Position numbers and translations under genes: made by a program. The notes beneath the pieces are model-generated. The model ran no database searches. It saw nothing but the letters and a program-made list of their open reading frames with translations, and was not told the DNA's origin. Positions 1-10,830 of a stretch of 64,000 bases of DNA are shown piece after piece. This DNA comes from Cryptomeria japonica (lineage: Eukaryota; Streptophyta; Pinopsida; Cupressales; Cupressaceae), in the NCBI RefSeq assembly GCF_030272615.1, contig NC_081413.1, forward strand, positions 605,492,709-605,556,708, given 5' to 3'. Every line of letters starts with the position of its first letter. Position 1 is the first letter of the stretch.

Positions 1-669
1 CCCAAAAAGAGTTTCTAGCATAGTCCAATCCTAGTTTGGGTTTGTTCATACTTACACATGAAACAACAATTCCTTAGACATGGATAAACATAAGAGAATG
101 AAGTAATCATCCATGCAGTTTAAATTATACTTTTCAACTAAAAATTTTGGTTCAATCTTTGTTGCATGACTATCTGATACAAGCCTCTACTTTTGAGCTA
201 AAACAAAATCTTTGTCTTCCATTTGAAATAGTTATATGGTTTGATAATTGCAAAGGTTTGAAACAACATTACTTCTAATATCTCTAATCTTTAGTGCTCA
301 CAAAAGATTGTTTATGCTCCTTTCTAGTTAAAGTCTTCTCTAATACCCTATAAATTTTTAAATAAACTTGCAAAGGATGGTATGAATCTACCTAGGAAAA
401 ACTAAAAAAAAACTTGTAGATAAATAGAAGAAAAATTAAGAGAAATAAGAATCAAAAAGTGTTTCGTTAGTTCACAAATGAATGAAATTACAATATATAA
501 AACCTTTATCAAACCAAAAAGGGAGGAAAAACAAGAATAAAGATGAAAAAATTAGAGATGTTCCTTTGTTAGCTTAAAAAAAGCAACAACTATTTTTCCA
601 AGTCATGGGAATAAACAAGGAAGCACCAACAATTATCCATAAAGCATGGATAAATAAGAGACAAGTTGT
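1..669. other. AT-rich non-coding DNA
   Basis: No convincing gene, RNA or repeat structure seen. The segment is AT-rich with short A-runs and no long open frame. By position it would lie inside or downstream of the duplicated receptor-kinase fragment that follows, but I could not align it to the intact gene. Confidence 0.5.
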
Positions 670-825
670 GTGCGCTAACACTCTTGAATTTTTATTAAGA
701 AACATATATCAATATAAATTTACTCAGAAATTTCCAAATGAATCCCAAATAGCATATCACATATAATGCAATGAATTCCATGTATATAACATCATCAATA
801 TACATAATTAACAATAGTTTTGAAA

Positions 826-1150
826 TGAATGGGAGCGGGTGAAGCCCAGGGGTGAGGGTTTATGCGGAGGAAGACGATGTTGAGGAGGCGGACGAGGAGG
901 AAGATGCAGGCTTGGGGACTAAGGTGGGTGTGGCATGTACCCTCTTGTTTCCTTTTTGGGCCTTGGTGTTAGCTTGTGGCTTCTCATATGCGCTAAGTTG
1001 GAGAAGTGTCGATGCTTCTCTACCTGCCCTGTTCGGTGTGTTCCGGTGTGTGGCTTTGGGACATTGTTCTTCTCCTGACTGTGGTTTTGTTTTGATGAGG
1101 AACAGGAGTGATGGGGGAGTATGGGACCCAGGCAATGTAGCTAAAGCAGA
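826..1150. other. GC-rich replacement/insertion at the former exon 1
   Basis: About 320 bp of clearly higher GC than anything nearby, bounded by sequence homologous to intron 1 on the left and to the 5' UTR of the intact gene on the right. Both strands are open: 123 codons on plus (852-1223) and 108 on minus (860-1186). Neither translation resembles a protein I know; the minus one ends in a Ser-rich tract from GAG/GGA repeats. It is probably captured or inserted foreign DNA. I cannot name the source. Confidence 0.55.
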
Positions 1151-1649
1151 TTTCTCTATGTCATCAAGCATTACTTTCTTTATCACAACTTCCTACATAT
1201 TTGTATTGTTTTGGGAAGTTTGATTTATATGCAAAATAATATTCTCTATCCTTTTGACTTTTTTAAGCTTTAACTTTAATTATTCAGGAGATAAGATTGA
1301 AACTTAACAAAACGTATCATATTAAACAAAGATCTTTTCTGTTAGTCTGTATAATATAGTAAGTGATGTAACACAATTTAATTCACAAAAGAGTCTGGGG
1401 AAGGTTTCAAAGAATCTTCTTGAGTCTCTAGATCAATTAAATACTCAAGACAACACATCATAACAATCATTTACACACCATTGAAATATCTCACGCATTA
1501 AAAATAAATAAAAATATTCTTTAATAAGCAATATATAGAGAAAACTTAATTCATCCATAATGAAAAGAATTAAATATCCTTGAATTAGTAAACATCAATC
1601 ATTCAAATCATGTTTACATTCATTGGAGATGAGACATAAAAGATTTCCC

Positions 1650-1800
1650 TATTATTAAGATAGATATCTTAAATACATCTATTTAAAAGATATTAGTCTT
1701 AGGTGCTTATATTTAAATTGTTATTGAAAATTGATATACGCCTTGAGAATATATCTCTCAACGCCTTTTAGATAGATGTATTTAAGATATCTATGTTAAT
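1650..1800. repeat. Fold-back (inverted-repeat) sequence in the duplicated promoter
   Basis: The left arm (around 1655-1690, agatagatatcttaaatac...) is the near-perfect reverse complement of the right arm (around 1765-1798, ...gatgtatttaagatatctat). The spacer is about 75 bp. The same fold-back, slightly altered, is found at 10500-10760 upstream of the intact gene, so it pre-dates the duplication. It looks like a small MITE-type insertion. Confidence 0.6.
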
Positions 1801-1885
1801 TGCATCATCAACGATATGTAAAATATTAATTTACCACTAATTTGTGTTTGAATAAAGTATGAATATCTTTGTAATCTCTCCCACT

Positions 1886-2319
1886 TGTATAAAAGGTCTA
1901 ATTTTTGCATGCGAAAAACACTCTTGTTTCAGAATAAAATTTGAGAATAAAAAAAGATTATTTGATCTTCAATTTTTACATGATTGAACATTAGATCTTT
2001 TCTCATAAGAACAGTTCATCCTGATCGCATGATCAAGAAATTCATGTAACCAGTTTGAGTGAATAAAGATTCATGTATTATAAGAAAGTCTCTATTTGCC
2101 ATAGCAATTTCCGTCTTTTTTAATTTCTTCAAAATCTTCAACTGGAGAGAATCCATCTATAGTTTATCAAATCTTTAACTATAAAATGTCAATAAGACAT
2201 ATCACAAATTTCAGCTATAAAATAGTAAATGTGCCTGACCGAATGATTATAGACAGCTGACAAATCATTGGAGCCACGCTTCGACAACTGATAAATCTTG
2301 TAATATAAAGACCACAAAG
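1886..2319. other. Intergenic/3' flank of the receptor-kinase gene
   Basis: AT-rich, no open frame of note. It lies between the duplicated promoter fragment and the kinase stop codon, so it should contain the 3' UTR and transcription end of the minus-strand gene. I could not pick a poly(A) signal with confidence. Confidence 0.4.
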
Positions 2320-2324
2320 ACTTT

Positions 2325-2422
2325 CAAACCAGATGAAACTCTATTTGTGATTTCAGACCAAATGAATCTCTATCTGTGATTTCGAGCGTTTTAGACCAGA
2401 TGAAACTCTATTTGTGATTTCT
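2325..2422. repeat. Short tandem repeat of about 27-36 bp, three copies, 3' flank
   Basis: The phrase accagatgaaactctatttg followed by tgatttc recurs three times with minor changes, at about 2330, 2357 and 2394. It lies immediately 3' of the kinase stop codon, probably in the 3' UTR. Confidence 0.6.
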
Positions 2423-2430
2423 CCTCAACT

Positions 2431-5400
2431 TTATCTTGGGCGTGGATTTAATAAAGATAGATGTGATATTTCAGGAGAAGATAAATGAAGAGGATGAGGT
2501 GGAGTTGGGGATCTCGTCGATTCCTTCAATTGCAACACCACTTCACTCATTGTAGGCCTCTGCACTGACTCCTCTGAGCAACATGCCATTGCTAACTCCG
2601 CTAATTTCCATAAGTCCTCTGTTTCATACTTCTTTTCCATAGCAGGATCTGCAATGCTCTCTATATCTCCCTTCAACATGAATTTCCTTGCCTGTCCTTA
2701 CCAAAAAAAAATTAAAAAAATCAATCATTAATCATTTCATGGTGATATGAATGGCATTTTGATTTGATTTCTCTTAGGCACATTACCCAGCTGCTGATGT
2801 GCGCTTGTTTTTCTGTAGAGGACTCAGAAATCACAGGTTGGTGTCCAGAAATAATTTCTAATAGAACAACTCCAAAGCTAAATACGTCGCTTTTTTCTGT
2901 CAATCGATCAAGAGTGTAATATCTGCAAATATAAATTAAGTAAAAAACTGCTCGGTGTCGTTATAATAGAATTTCAAATTTAATGTTTGGGTATAGAAAA
3001 GGTTTACTCTGGATCTAGGTATCCTGGGGTGCCTTTCACTAGCGTAGATATGTGTGTAGCTCCATTCAAAGGACCATATTTTGACAATCCAAAATCTGCT
3101 ACTTTTGCCTCCATGCTTCCATTGAGAAGAATATTTGAGCTCTTCACATCTCTATGAATTATGCCTGGGTTGCAGCCATTGTGTAAATACTCCAGACCTG
3201 CTTGCAAAATACAAGACTTCTTAGATGATGTTGCTTTTCATGATAGTAAACGAGTGCAAAGGAAGAATTTAAATGATCTATTCCACAGCACACAGGAGGG
3301 AATAGGTTCATGAACAATGGTTAAGTTTAAATAACGTATTCTAAATTGTATAGGTGATTCATCTGAAATTACTCATCATGTAATTCATTAATTCATCATT
3401 TACTGTAATTTTAGACCACCTACTTAAAAGATTAGAATATTTGTTTAAACCAAAATGCAGACAACCAACTGTATGGTGTTAGGCAATTGAAATGATGGTT
3501 TACTAACCTTGGGCGGCATCCAATGCAATGTTGAGCCTTGTTTGCCAATCAAGGCATTTTCCACGACAATTTTGGCCTGAATGCACATTTTGCACACTCT
3601 TAGCGTAAAGAGTAAATCAAAATGCTTGTAAATATATAGTTCAATTTAGCAGTGGTTTTGTTATGTTATGTATTTTACCATCGAGACGCTTTCGTAGGTC
3701 TCCATTGGACATAAATTCATAGATTAGCACCATATTTTCCTCCTCTATGCAGTACCCAATGAGTTTTACTAGATTCTTGTGGTGTACTCTAGAGAGCATA
3801 TCCACCTGCATTGCAGCACAAGTTATGTGAATCTATTTTAAATTAAAAAATTATGAGTTTTCCACAATCTATCTAGTATGTGTAAAATTTGTTTTTTTAA
3901 AATTTATATATTTTTTAATGAAGGTTCTCAATTTTGATAATAGATTGTTGAGTGCAATTCAAAACTTCCATTCAAAATATACAATTTTTGTAAAAACAAA
4001 TCTTACACAACAATGACTTAATTCATATGGGAAAAATAAATTAAAAAAACTGTGCACCTCGGTGGAAAATTCTTTCGGACCCTGATGTGACTTATCAGAT
4101 AATACTTTGACTGCTACTTCCCTGTCTTGAAGCCAACCAAGATAAACTGGTCCATATCCTCCTTTTCCAATCTGCTTGTGGAAATCACTAGTCATCTCTT
4201 TCACCTCTTGATAACTGTATGACCGGCATGCTTCCGGATTGACAATATCTCCCTTCATAGATGATGCTTCTGTCTTGCCTGATAAATTCTCTCATTTATT
4301 ATTCACCTAGGTTTTCGAATTTTTGAAAATGAAAAATATAGGCAGTGGGAAAAACAGCTGACCACTTTTTATCAGTGGAAAAGAATGGTTTGCAGTAAAT
4401 GGAATTCCTCTCATCATGGGGAGAGAAGATGACTTACTTGTTGTACTCAATGGAGTGCGATTATTTGATTTTATCCATATTATCAATAACACTAATGCAG
4501 CGAGAATTGCAACTGCTGCAACTCCAGCTATGATCACCCACACAGCCACTTTTTTCTTGCTATGGTTTTTGGTGGTAGAATTAGAGCAAGCATTGGATAC
4601 ACAATCCAGATTATTCCCATTAATACTGCAATATCAAACAAAAGCATTTCAAACATAAGTAGAAGATAGTAATATTATTCCCTAGATGCATGTACAATTG
4701 TTGAGTGAGGAAACTCCACCTTAAATCCAATTTTCCATTTCTCTGCTTATCAGCCAGACCATCGGGCACGGATCCAGTTAGATTATTGTTTGTCAAATCC
4801 CTGAATTTGAAAAAGAAGTATATATGATGCAGGTCGATTTGAATACAAAATTTAATGACCCACATTGTAAAAGCATCGTGTCAATGCGAAATAAAATGCT
4901 GTAACTTACAATTCGTTTAGATTGGATAACTGGGTCAGTTCCTCCGGTATTGAACCACTTAGGTTATTGTTTGACAAATTCCTGAAAGTAAATGGTAGAG
5001 CTTTACTAACAGACAAATAGCTCAGAACAGAAAAATAAAAGATTTTGAAACATCAGTGATTTGTTGGCATTGAAAATTACTAACAATTTAACAAGAGCAG
5101 AGAGATTGCCGAAGCTCGCAGGTATGGTGCCATTGAGCCCCTTCCCCGAGAGTTGCCTACATAATCGACAATAATAAATATATTGTTAGTTGTTGCTCTA
5201 AAACAGGAATGAAATCATTTAATTAAAAAATAATAAATTTTGAAAGTAGGTGAAATATATATTTCAATTAAAAAAAAGATAGAAAAGTCAATGGGTTTTT
5301 GGTCTTTTGGTGCAGTTGAAAGGTTCTTAATGAGCCCACCAAGACTCCATATCAAAAAGAGTGAAAATATTTGACTTGTGAAAAATCACAAAGAATGAGA

Positions 5401-8400
5401 TCAAATAGATATCTTCAATCTCAATCAACTAACATGTACATCTTATAACTAATCTAAAATATATGCAAGTTGTGACTCATACATATATACTATTACTAAG
5501 TCAACATTTTTGTAAGCAGTTTACTAAGAATGGGACCAAATTTGAGTCATATATGACAACTAGATGCCTCTCAATTCGAAGCAATTCACATGCATGTTTA
5601 TGACTTAGCTACAATATATGCATGCAAGTTGTGACTATACATAACTTTTACTTCAACCATAGTCAAAATTCAAATATGTTAGTACTTGAATTCTTTATTT
5701 TCTGAAAAAAATAAATATTCTACTTTTTCTTTTGTTTTAATGTGAACAACCTGACTAGATATTTTTATTTTTGTCAACTTGTTAATCTAAACTATTTAAA
5801 GTCTTAAATATAATGAATCTTAAAATAAAGAAATCTTGTGAACAAATTAATTATTTTTACTTTTTACTCAAGCCATTTACACTAAACATACTCACAAATA
5901 ATGAAGATTAAATAAATAAGATAAAATTTAATTTATGATAATCCAAATTAATGTCAAATAGAGAAGTTAATAAAGATGAAATGCATAAATAAACATGATC
6001 CCAAACATATATAATATATATTCACATATAGTAAAATATCTATTATTCTTTGATAATAAAGGACTATGAGAAGACCTACATTGCAATAATTCTTGGTGAT
6101 GAATCTGTACTACAATTCACCCAATCCCAAGAGTATTTTTGTGGTACACAAGGGTCACCGGTCCAATCCTTTTCGAAATTAAAGTGTCTCAAAATGTCAT
6201 TAGCTGCAACCACTGTATAATACCATATTTGTTAGTAATTAAATTTTGTTTATAATTTTAAAATAAATATATCATTTAAACTTCATATTACAAAATTTAT
6301 AACTTTTAAAAAATAATCAAATGAATACATGACTTAATATAAAATTCAGTATATCATAATCAACATATAAATTATTTAGATAAAAATTCACATTTAACAA
6401 TACATATGATCATATTTATCAATTAATTAAATTTCAGAATTATTATAATTGTGTTATTGTGTTTTATTTAGATTGATTGAACTTATAGTTCCAGGGAGTT
6501 TCCTAATGGGGGTACAATGGGAGGAATAGGTTTCACAAACGGGGGGATCAAATTTAGGGATGGCAAGGGGACGTCGAAAAGATGGTGGGGACAGTGTTGA
6601 TATAAAGATAGTGGTGAATTGAAATCTTCAAGGCAAAATCTGCAGTACATCTTTGTGAGTGCCTCATGAAAGGCCAATTAGTTTTCACAAAGTTAAAGGT
6701 TGTAATCAATATGTAATAGGATGTGACATATATCAAGCAATCTTATAGCATCTCTAGTAGAGGTGGCAGAAGTGGTGGTGCTGTCCCCAAGTCTCAGATT
6801 CGTCCCCCTACAAAGAATGTAGGTTTTTGGGGGGCACATTCCCATGAAAGGAAATGACTATCCAGTCTCTAAGATGCACCAATGCATAAATTACCTTCAT
6901 ACACCATAACTTATACATTAGTACATCCTAAAAACTGAATAACTATTCATCTGACTATTCCACCTACCTAATACATATTGGATAAGCTATTAAAACGGTT
7001 TTAAAAATGTTAAAAATGCAATTTCGATAGCAGATATGAATAAAAATTTACCATCGTTAGAGTCGGTGCCGTTGACAAGTACGCTGCTAAAGCGATAGAT
7101 TTCCCAGGCATTGATAAGAGGTGGAAGAGTAGATCGGGTGGTAGCAACCAGCGAAAATTTCGTCTGTCCCGTGGATAGAATCATATAGGTTGGACTGGAA
7201 TAAACAGTGTTCCCCACCAGAAAACTAGGTTTTTCGTTACCATACCATAGGGTACCACCTATGCTAATATTAAACTCCCGCGTGTCATTGGGTTTTAGCA
7301 CCTCAAGCTCTGCGAAAGACACAGCAAAATAGTATAAACCAATCTGGTCAAAATCCCAACTCACATACACTCCCTTCGAGGAAACATTGGTAGGAACCCA
7401 CGCAGTGCTCATCACAGAAGACGGAAGGTTTATATTCGATGTATCAATTTTGTTACTGGTTGTCATGTAACTTAGACCTGTTCCTGTTCCTTGCCCACTC
7501 CAGATCCTATCATAATCATCATCTGGATATCTGCATCACACACAGTGTTGTTATTAAATGAAACAAACTTTCATATTATTATATATAAAAGTGAAAGATT
7601 TGTTTAACATTAATTTTTCAGATTATATTTTATGATCTATTATCTTGATGATTGGTTACAGTGTTATCCAATTCAATTTAGCTGTTTTCTATAATTCTGA
7701 TGATGGATCACAGAGTGTGATCCTATCCAATCCAATTCAACTGCTCTTTATTATTTTGATAATGGATCAAGAGTGTGATCCGATTCAATTCAACTGCTTT
7801 CTATTATTCTGATGATAGATCATGGAGTGTCATCAGATTCAATCCAATAGCTTTCTATTATTCCAATGATGGGTTAGAAGTGTCGTCTCATTCAATTCAG
7901 CTACTCTCTATCATTCTGTTAATAGATAATTGAAAATATTGCTGCAAAACAATTCTATATAGTTAAATCCAAGAATTATATGAAATAAACATTATAGACC
8001 ATGACAATGACAATTTCATTCATGTTTGGGATCATATATTATGATCTATCATCTTGATGATGGTGAGAGTGCTATCCAATTCCATTCATCTGCTCTCTAT
8101 TATCCTTATTCTTATAACGAATGACGAAGTATGTTCTTGTTCAATTCAACTACTCTCTATTATTCCATGATAGATCATAAAATGTGACCAGATTCACTTC
8201 AATAGCTTTCTATTATTCTAATTCTGATGATAAATTACAGAATGTGTGATCATTTCAAATCAATTAATGCATAACTTTCATAACTTTAAATATAAAATTG
8301 CTATAAACTGTTTTTAATGTAGGGGAGAAAAGTTGCAACCTTATCGAGGAGTTCAGCGGAGCTCCAAAGTCTCCACGCGTGACACCAAACATAGAGAAAG

Positions 8401-9773
8401 AAAGACCGACCAAAGCGTACATGGAAGGCTTGATGGGGCGAAGCTCCAGCGAAGAAATGAAGGGGGTGTCAGTGCCGCTGCGCCCCAAACATATGCTGAT
8501 TGATGTCGTCTTCGCCATCATGATCGCTTCCTCCACATCAATATCCCACGTGTTATTTATCATAACAGTAGTCCAGAGGTTCGCATCTATAAGCAACTCG
8601 AATTTTGGCTGCGCCTGAAGGCCATCGTAGTTGGCGTAAAGAAAAGAGGCGCGGATTAGGTATTTTGTTCCCCGATTTGCAGGTAGGACGTAGCAGTTTC
8701 GTTTTCCTTGGGGAAAACTTCGGACGTGTTGCAGTTGATAATCTAGAGCAGCATTTGAGAGCGTGTGGGTTTCTCCGGATTCTATGTAGAGCTTATCTGA
8801 TGTCCATTGTATGCCATTACTGTCATTATATGCCCCTTCTCCTCCTCCACAAGCAAGGCTGATGAATCCTGTCAAACAAAATGCAAAAGTTAAAAGAGAG
8901 TTTGATTGAGTAAAATTCTAGGGTTATACTTTTTCAGGTTAAAGATGAGGTTCCCATCACAGATTCATAATTCCAGTTATCCCCAATTTAAAGATAAATT
9001 AACATTAAGACGAAATATCTCTATAATTTTATAATGCTGTTCTTTCTAGATTAGATTCTGTGAGAATTTTTTATATCAACATTTTAGATCACAATCTGTG
9101 ATCCATCTTATGTCTTTCTTATCTCTCTTCTATTCTGGTGATAGATCACGAGTGTGATCTGAAATATTGATACAAAAAATTCTCACACAGTATAATCCAA
9201 AAAGAACAGCATTATAAAACTATAAATTGTGAAATTCTGATATCATTAACCTCTATAATATTTTAAAAAATTTCTAAACTACATCCTCTCATATAATTCT
9301 CTATTTACAAATCAACTGAAAACTCTCTAATAGTATGACCTTTCCATGCTTTCCTCACTCTTATAACCTAAAAATCAACAGTATCAATTTTTCTCATAAC
9401 TTATTGCTTTCCAAAAAATACTTACCAGCCCACAATCATCTCAGTTATAAAAAATAATAAAAATAATAATAAAATTTAACCAAAAGCTTTCATATAAACA
9501 GTACTTAAATGTAATGATAAACCAACAAAAGATGAATTCTTCTGAATTTCTATATATCAATATAAATGTACTCAAAACTTTCCAAGTGAAGCCCAAATTG
9601 CATATCGCATCTAATGCAATGAATTCCATGTAAATAGTATCATCAACTCTTAATAACAGATTATGTTGGGGTCTGAATTTCTTACCTGGTTGAGCATACA
9701 CAACACATATCGAGGAAACCAACATAAAAAAAGCCAAGGCTTTTAGCTTTAGATTCAGATTTAGTCCCTCCAT
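2431..9773 (-). CDS. Malectin-like/LRR receptor-like serine/threonine kinase (LRR-I type), 14 exons
   Basis: Exons (minus strand): 9773-9686, 8868-8340, 7530-7052, 6212-6080, 5156-5085, 4981-4910, 4800-4720, 4625-4438, 4278-4058, 3805-3679, 3576-3508, 3197-3008, 2922-2787, 2691-2431. All junctions are GT-AG and keep frame; the total is 2,646 nt (881 aa plus stop). Start chosen because a signal peptide (residues 1-27, [15 protein letters not shown]) follows; an upstream in-frame Met at 9860 is poorer. Domains: malectin-like about 31-380; a DWTGDPCVP...WVNC segment before the LRRs; three LRRs about 408-485 in exons 5-7; TM helix about 513-535; kinase about 575-850 with Gly loop GKGGYG, VAVKVL lysine, [18 protein letters not shown] and [10 protein letters not shown]. 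An RD kinase with all catalytic residues, acting at the plasma membrane. LRR-I kinases are commonly linked to defence, symbiosis or growth; ligand unknown. It appears intact. Confidence 0.92.
6480..6870. other. Probable transposon-derived insertion in intron 3 of the kinase gene
   Basis: Inside the 840-bp intron 3 is a stretch of different composition, with G-runs (gggggtacaatgggagg at the left, ttttggggggcacattccc at the right). The rest of the intron is AT-rich. A 64-codon minus-strand frame (6483-6677) includes a short CRFCLEDF...H..C pattern too brief to interpret. Termini and target duplication are not visible to me. Confidence 0.35.
7560..8260. repeat. Array of diverged hairpin-like repeats in intron 2
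   Basis: Intron 2 contains about eight diverged units of 70-80 bp built on the phrase tctattattctgatgatgga followed by tcac.gagtgtgat and ccaattcaa. They start near 7690, 7745, 7800, 7855, 7905, 8095, 8150 and 8210. The same phrase forms the core of the inverted-repeat element in intron 1 (9020-9230), so the array probably derives from repeated MITE-type insertion or amplification. Confidence 0.6.
9020..9230. mobile_element. MITE-like inverted-repeat element in intron 1
   Basis: The left arm (about 9020-9090, ttataatgctgttctttct ... gtgagaatttttt) matches the reverse complement of the right arm (about 9155-9230) over roughly 70 bp with few mismatches. The centre carries the gatcacgagtgtgatc palindrome seen in intron 2. 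Size and structure fit a non-autonomous MITE. Target-site duplications were not resolved. Confidence 0.7.
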
Positions 9774-10830
9774 GGCCAACTCTAAGTCATCAAGCACTGT
9801 TTTCTTTATCAAAGCTTCATACCTCTTTGTATCGTTTTGGGAAGCCCAATTTATATGCAAATTAATATTCTCTTATCCTTTGACTTTGTTAAGCTTCTAT
9901 TTTTTAGCTTTAATTGTTCTGAAGTCAAGATTTAAAACTTGACAGAACGTGCCAGTATTAAACAAAGATCTGCTCTGTCATTCTGCATGGGCTAGTAAGC
10001 ACCATGACCTTATTTAATTCACAAAAGAATCCGGGGAAGGTTTTAAAGAATCTCCATCAGTCTCTATATCAATAAAATACTCAATACAACGCATCATGAT
10101 AATCATTTACATGGCATTGAAAAGCCTCATTCTTTAAAAAAAAAAATAACAAATAGACTTGGAACTTATATTCAAAGTCAAATATAAGCAATATATCAGA
10201 AAACTTACCTCATCCATTCCTCATCCATTATGAAAAGAATTAACAAATAGACTTGGAATTCATATTCAAAGTCAAATACTTTTCACTAAGCAATATATCA
10301 AGAAAACTTAACTCATACATTCTGGAAAGAATTAACAAATAAACTTGGAATTCATATTCAAAGTCAAATATTCTTCCATAAGCGATATATTTAGAAAAAT
10401 TACCTCATCTTTTATGAAAAGAATTAAAAATATCTGAATTGGTAAACTTAAAACATTCAAATTATATTTACCGTTGGAAATGAGATAGAAAAGATTTTCC
10501 TATTATTAGCATAGATATCTTAAATACATCTATATAAAAGATTTTAGTTTCAAGATATTTATATTTAAATTGTTATTAAAAATAGATAGGCACCTTGAAA
10601 ATGTTCCTATTATTAGCATAGATATCTTAAATACATCTATATAAAAGATTTTAGTTTCAAGATATTTATATTTAAATTGTTATTAAAAATAGATAGGCAC
10701 CTTGAAAATGTATCTCCCTGTGTCTTTTAGATAAATGTATTTAACATATTTCTAGTAACATCTGAATGGTATGTAAAATATTAGTTTACCACTTTTTTTG
10801 TGTTTGAATAAAGTATTATTATCCTTTGTA
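9774..10830 (-). promoter_or_regulatory. 5' UTR and upstream region of the receptor-kinase gene
   Basis: Sequence directly upstream of the chosen start. It is conserved with the duplicated copy at 1155-1885, so its boundaries pre-date the duplication. It contains a repeated phrase agacttggaattcatattca with aagtcaaata (near 10158, 10248 and 10342) and the fold-back/tandem repeat described separately. No specific promoter element is claimed. Confidence 0.45.
10497..10710. repeat. Tandem duplication of about 107 bp in the kinase upstream region
   Basis: Two adjacent, essentially identical copies, each running from ttcctattattagcatagat to tagataggcaccttgaaaatg. The duplicated promoter fragment at about 1645-1745 has only one copy, so this tandem step happened after the larger duplication. 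Confidence 0.8.

Larger units (their letters stand above)
670..1885 (-). pseudogene. Duplicated 5' segment of the receptor-kinase gene (intron 1/5' UTR/promoter copy), exon 1 replaced
   Basis: The segment is visibly homologous, in the same order and orientation, to about 9550-10830 around exon 1 of the intact kinase gene. The intron 1 stretch with atgcaatgaattccatgta is at 767-785 here and 9614-9632 there. The 5' UTR stretch with tcatcaagca and ttgttttgggaag is at about 1155-1215 here and 9785-9845 there. The promoter stretch with atagatatcttaaatac also matches. Where the intact gene has exon 1 (9686-9773, signal peptide) this copy carries unrelated GC-rich DNA. No malectin, LRR or kinase sequence follows to the left within the window. 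I infer the remnant of a tandem gene duplication whose body is lost or lies further left. Confidence 0.75.

Noticed and set aside
852-1223. 123-codon plus-strand ORF as a small host gene
   Set aside because: It spans the junction between the GC-rich insert and the duplicated kinase 5' UTR, so it is a chance frame across unrelated pieces. No domain and no homologous frame in the intact copy.
4416-4658. Plus-strand ORF over the kinase transmembrane exon, and 8379-8862 ORFs over exon 2
   Set aside because: Antisense shadows of well-supported kinase exons with correct splice sites.
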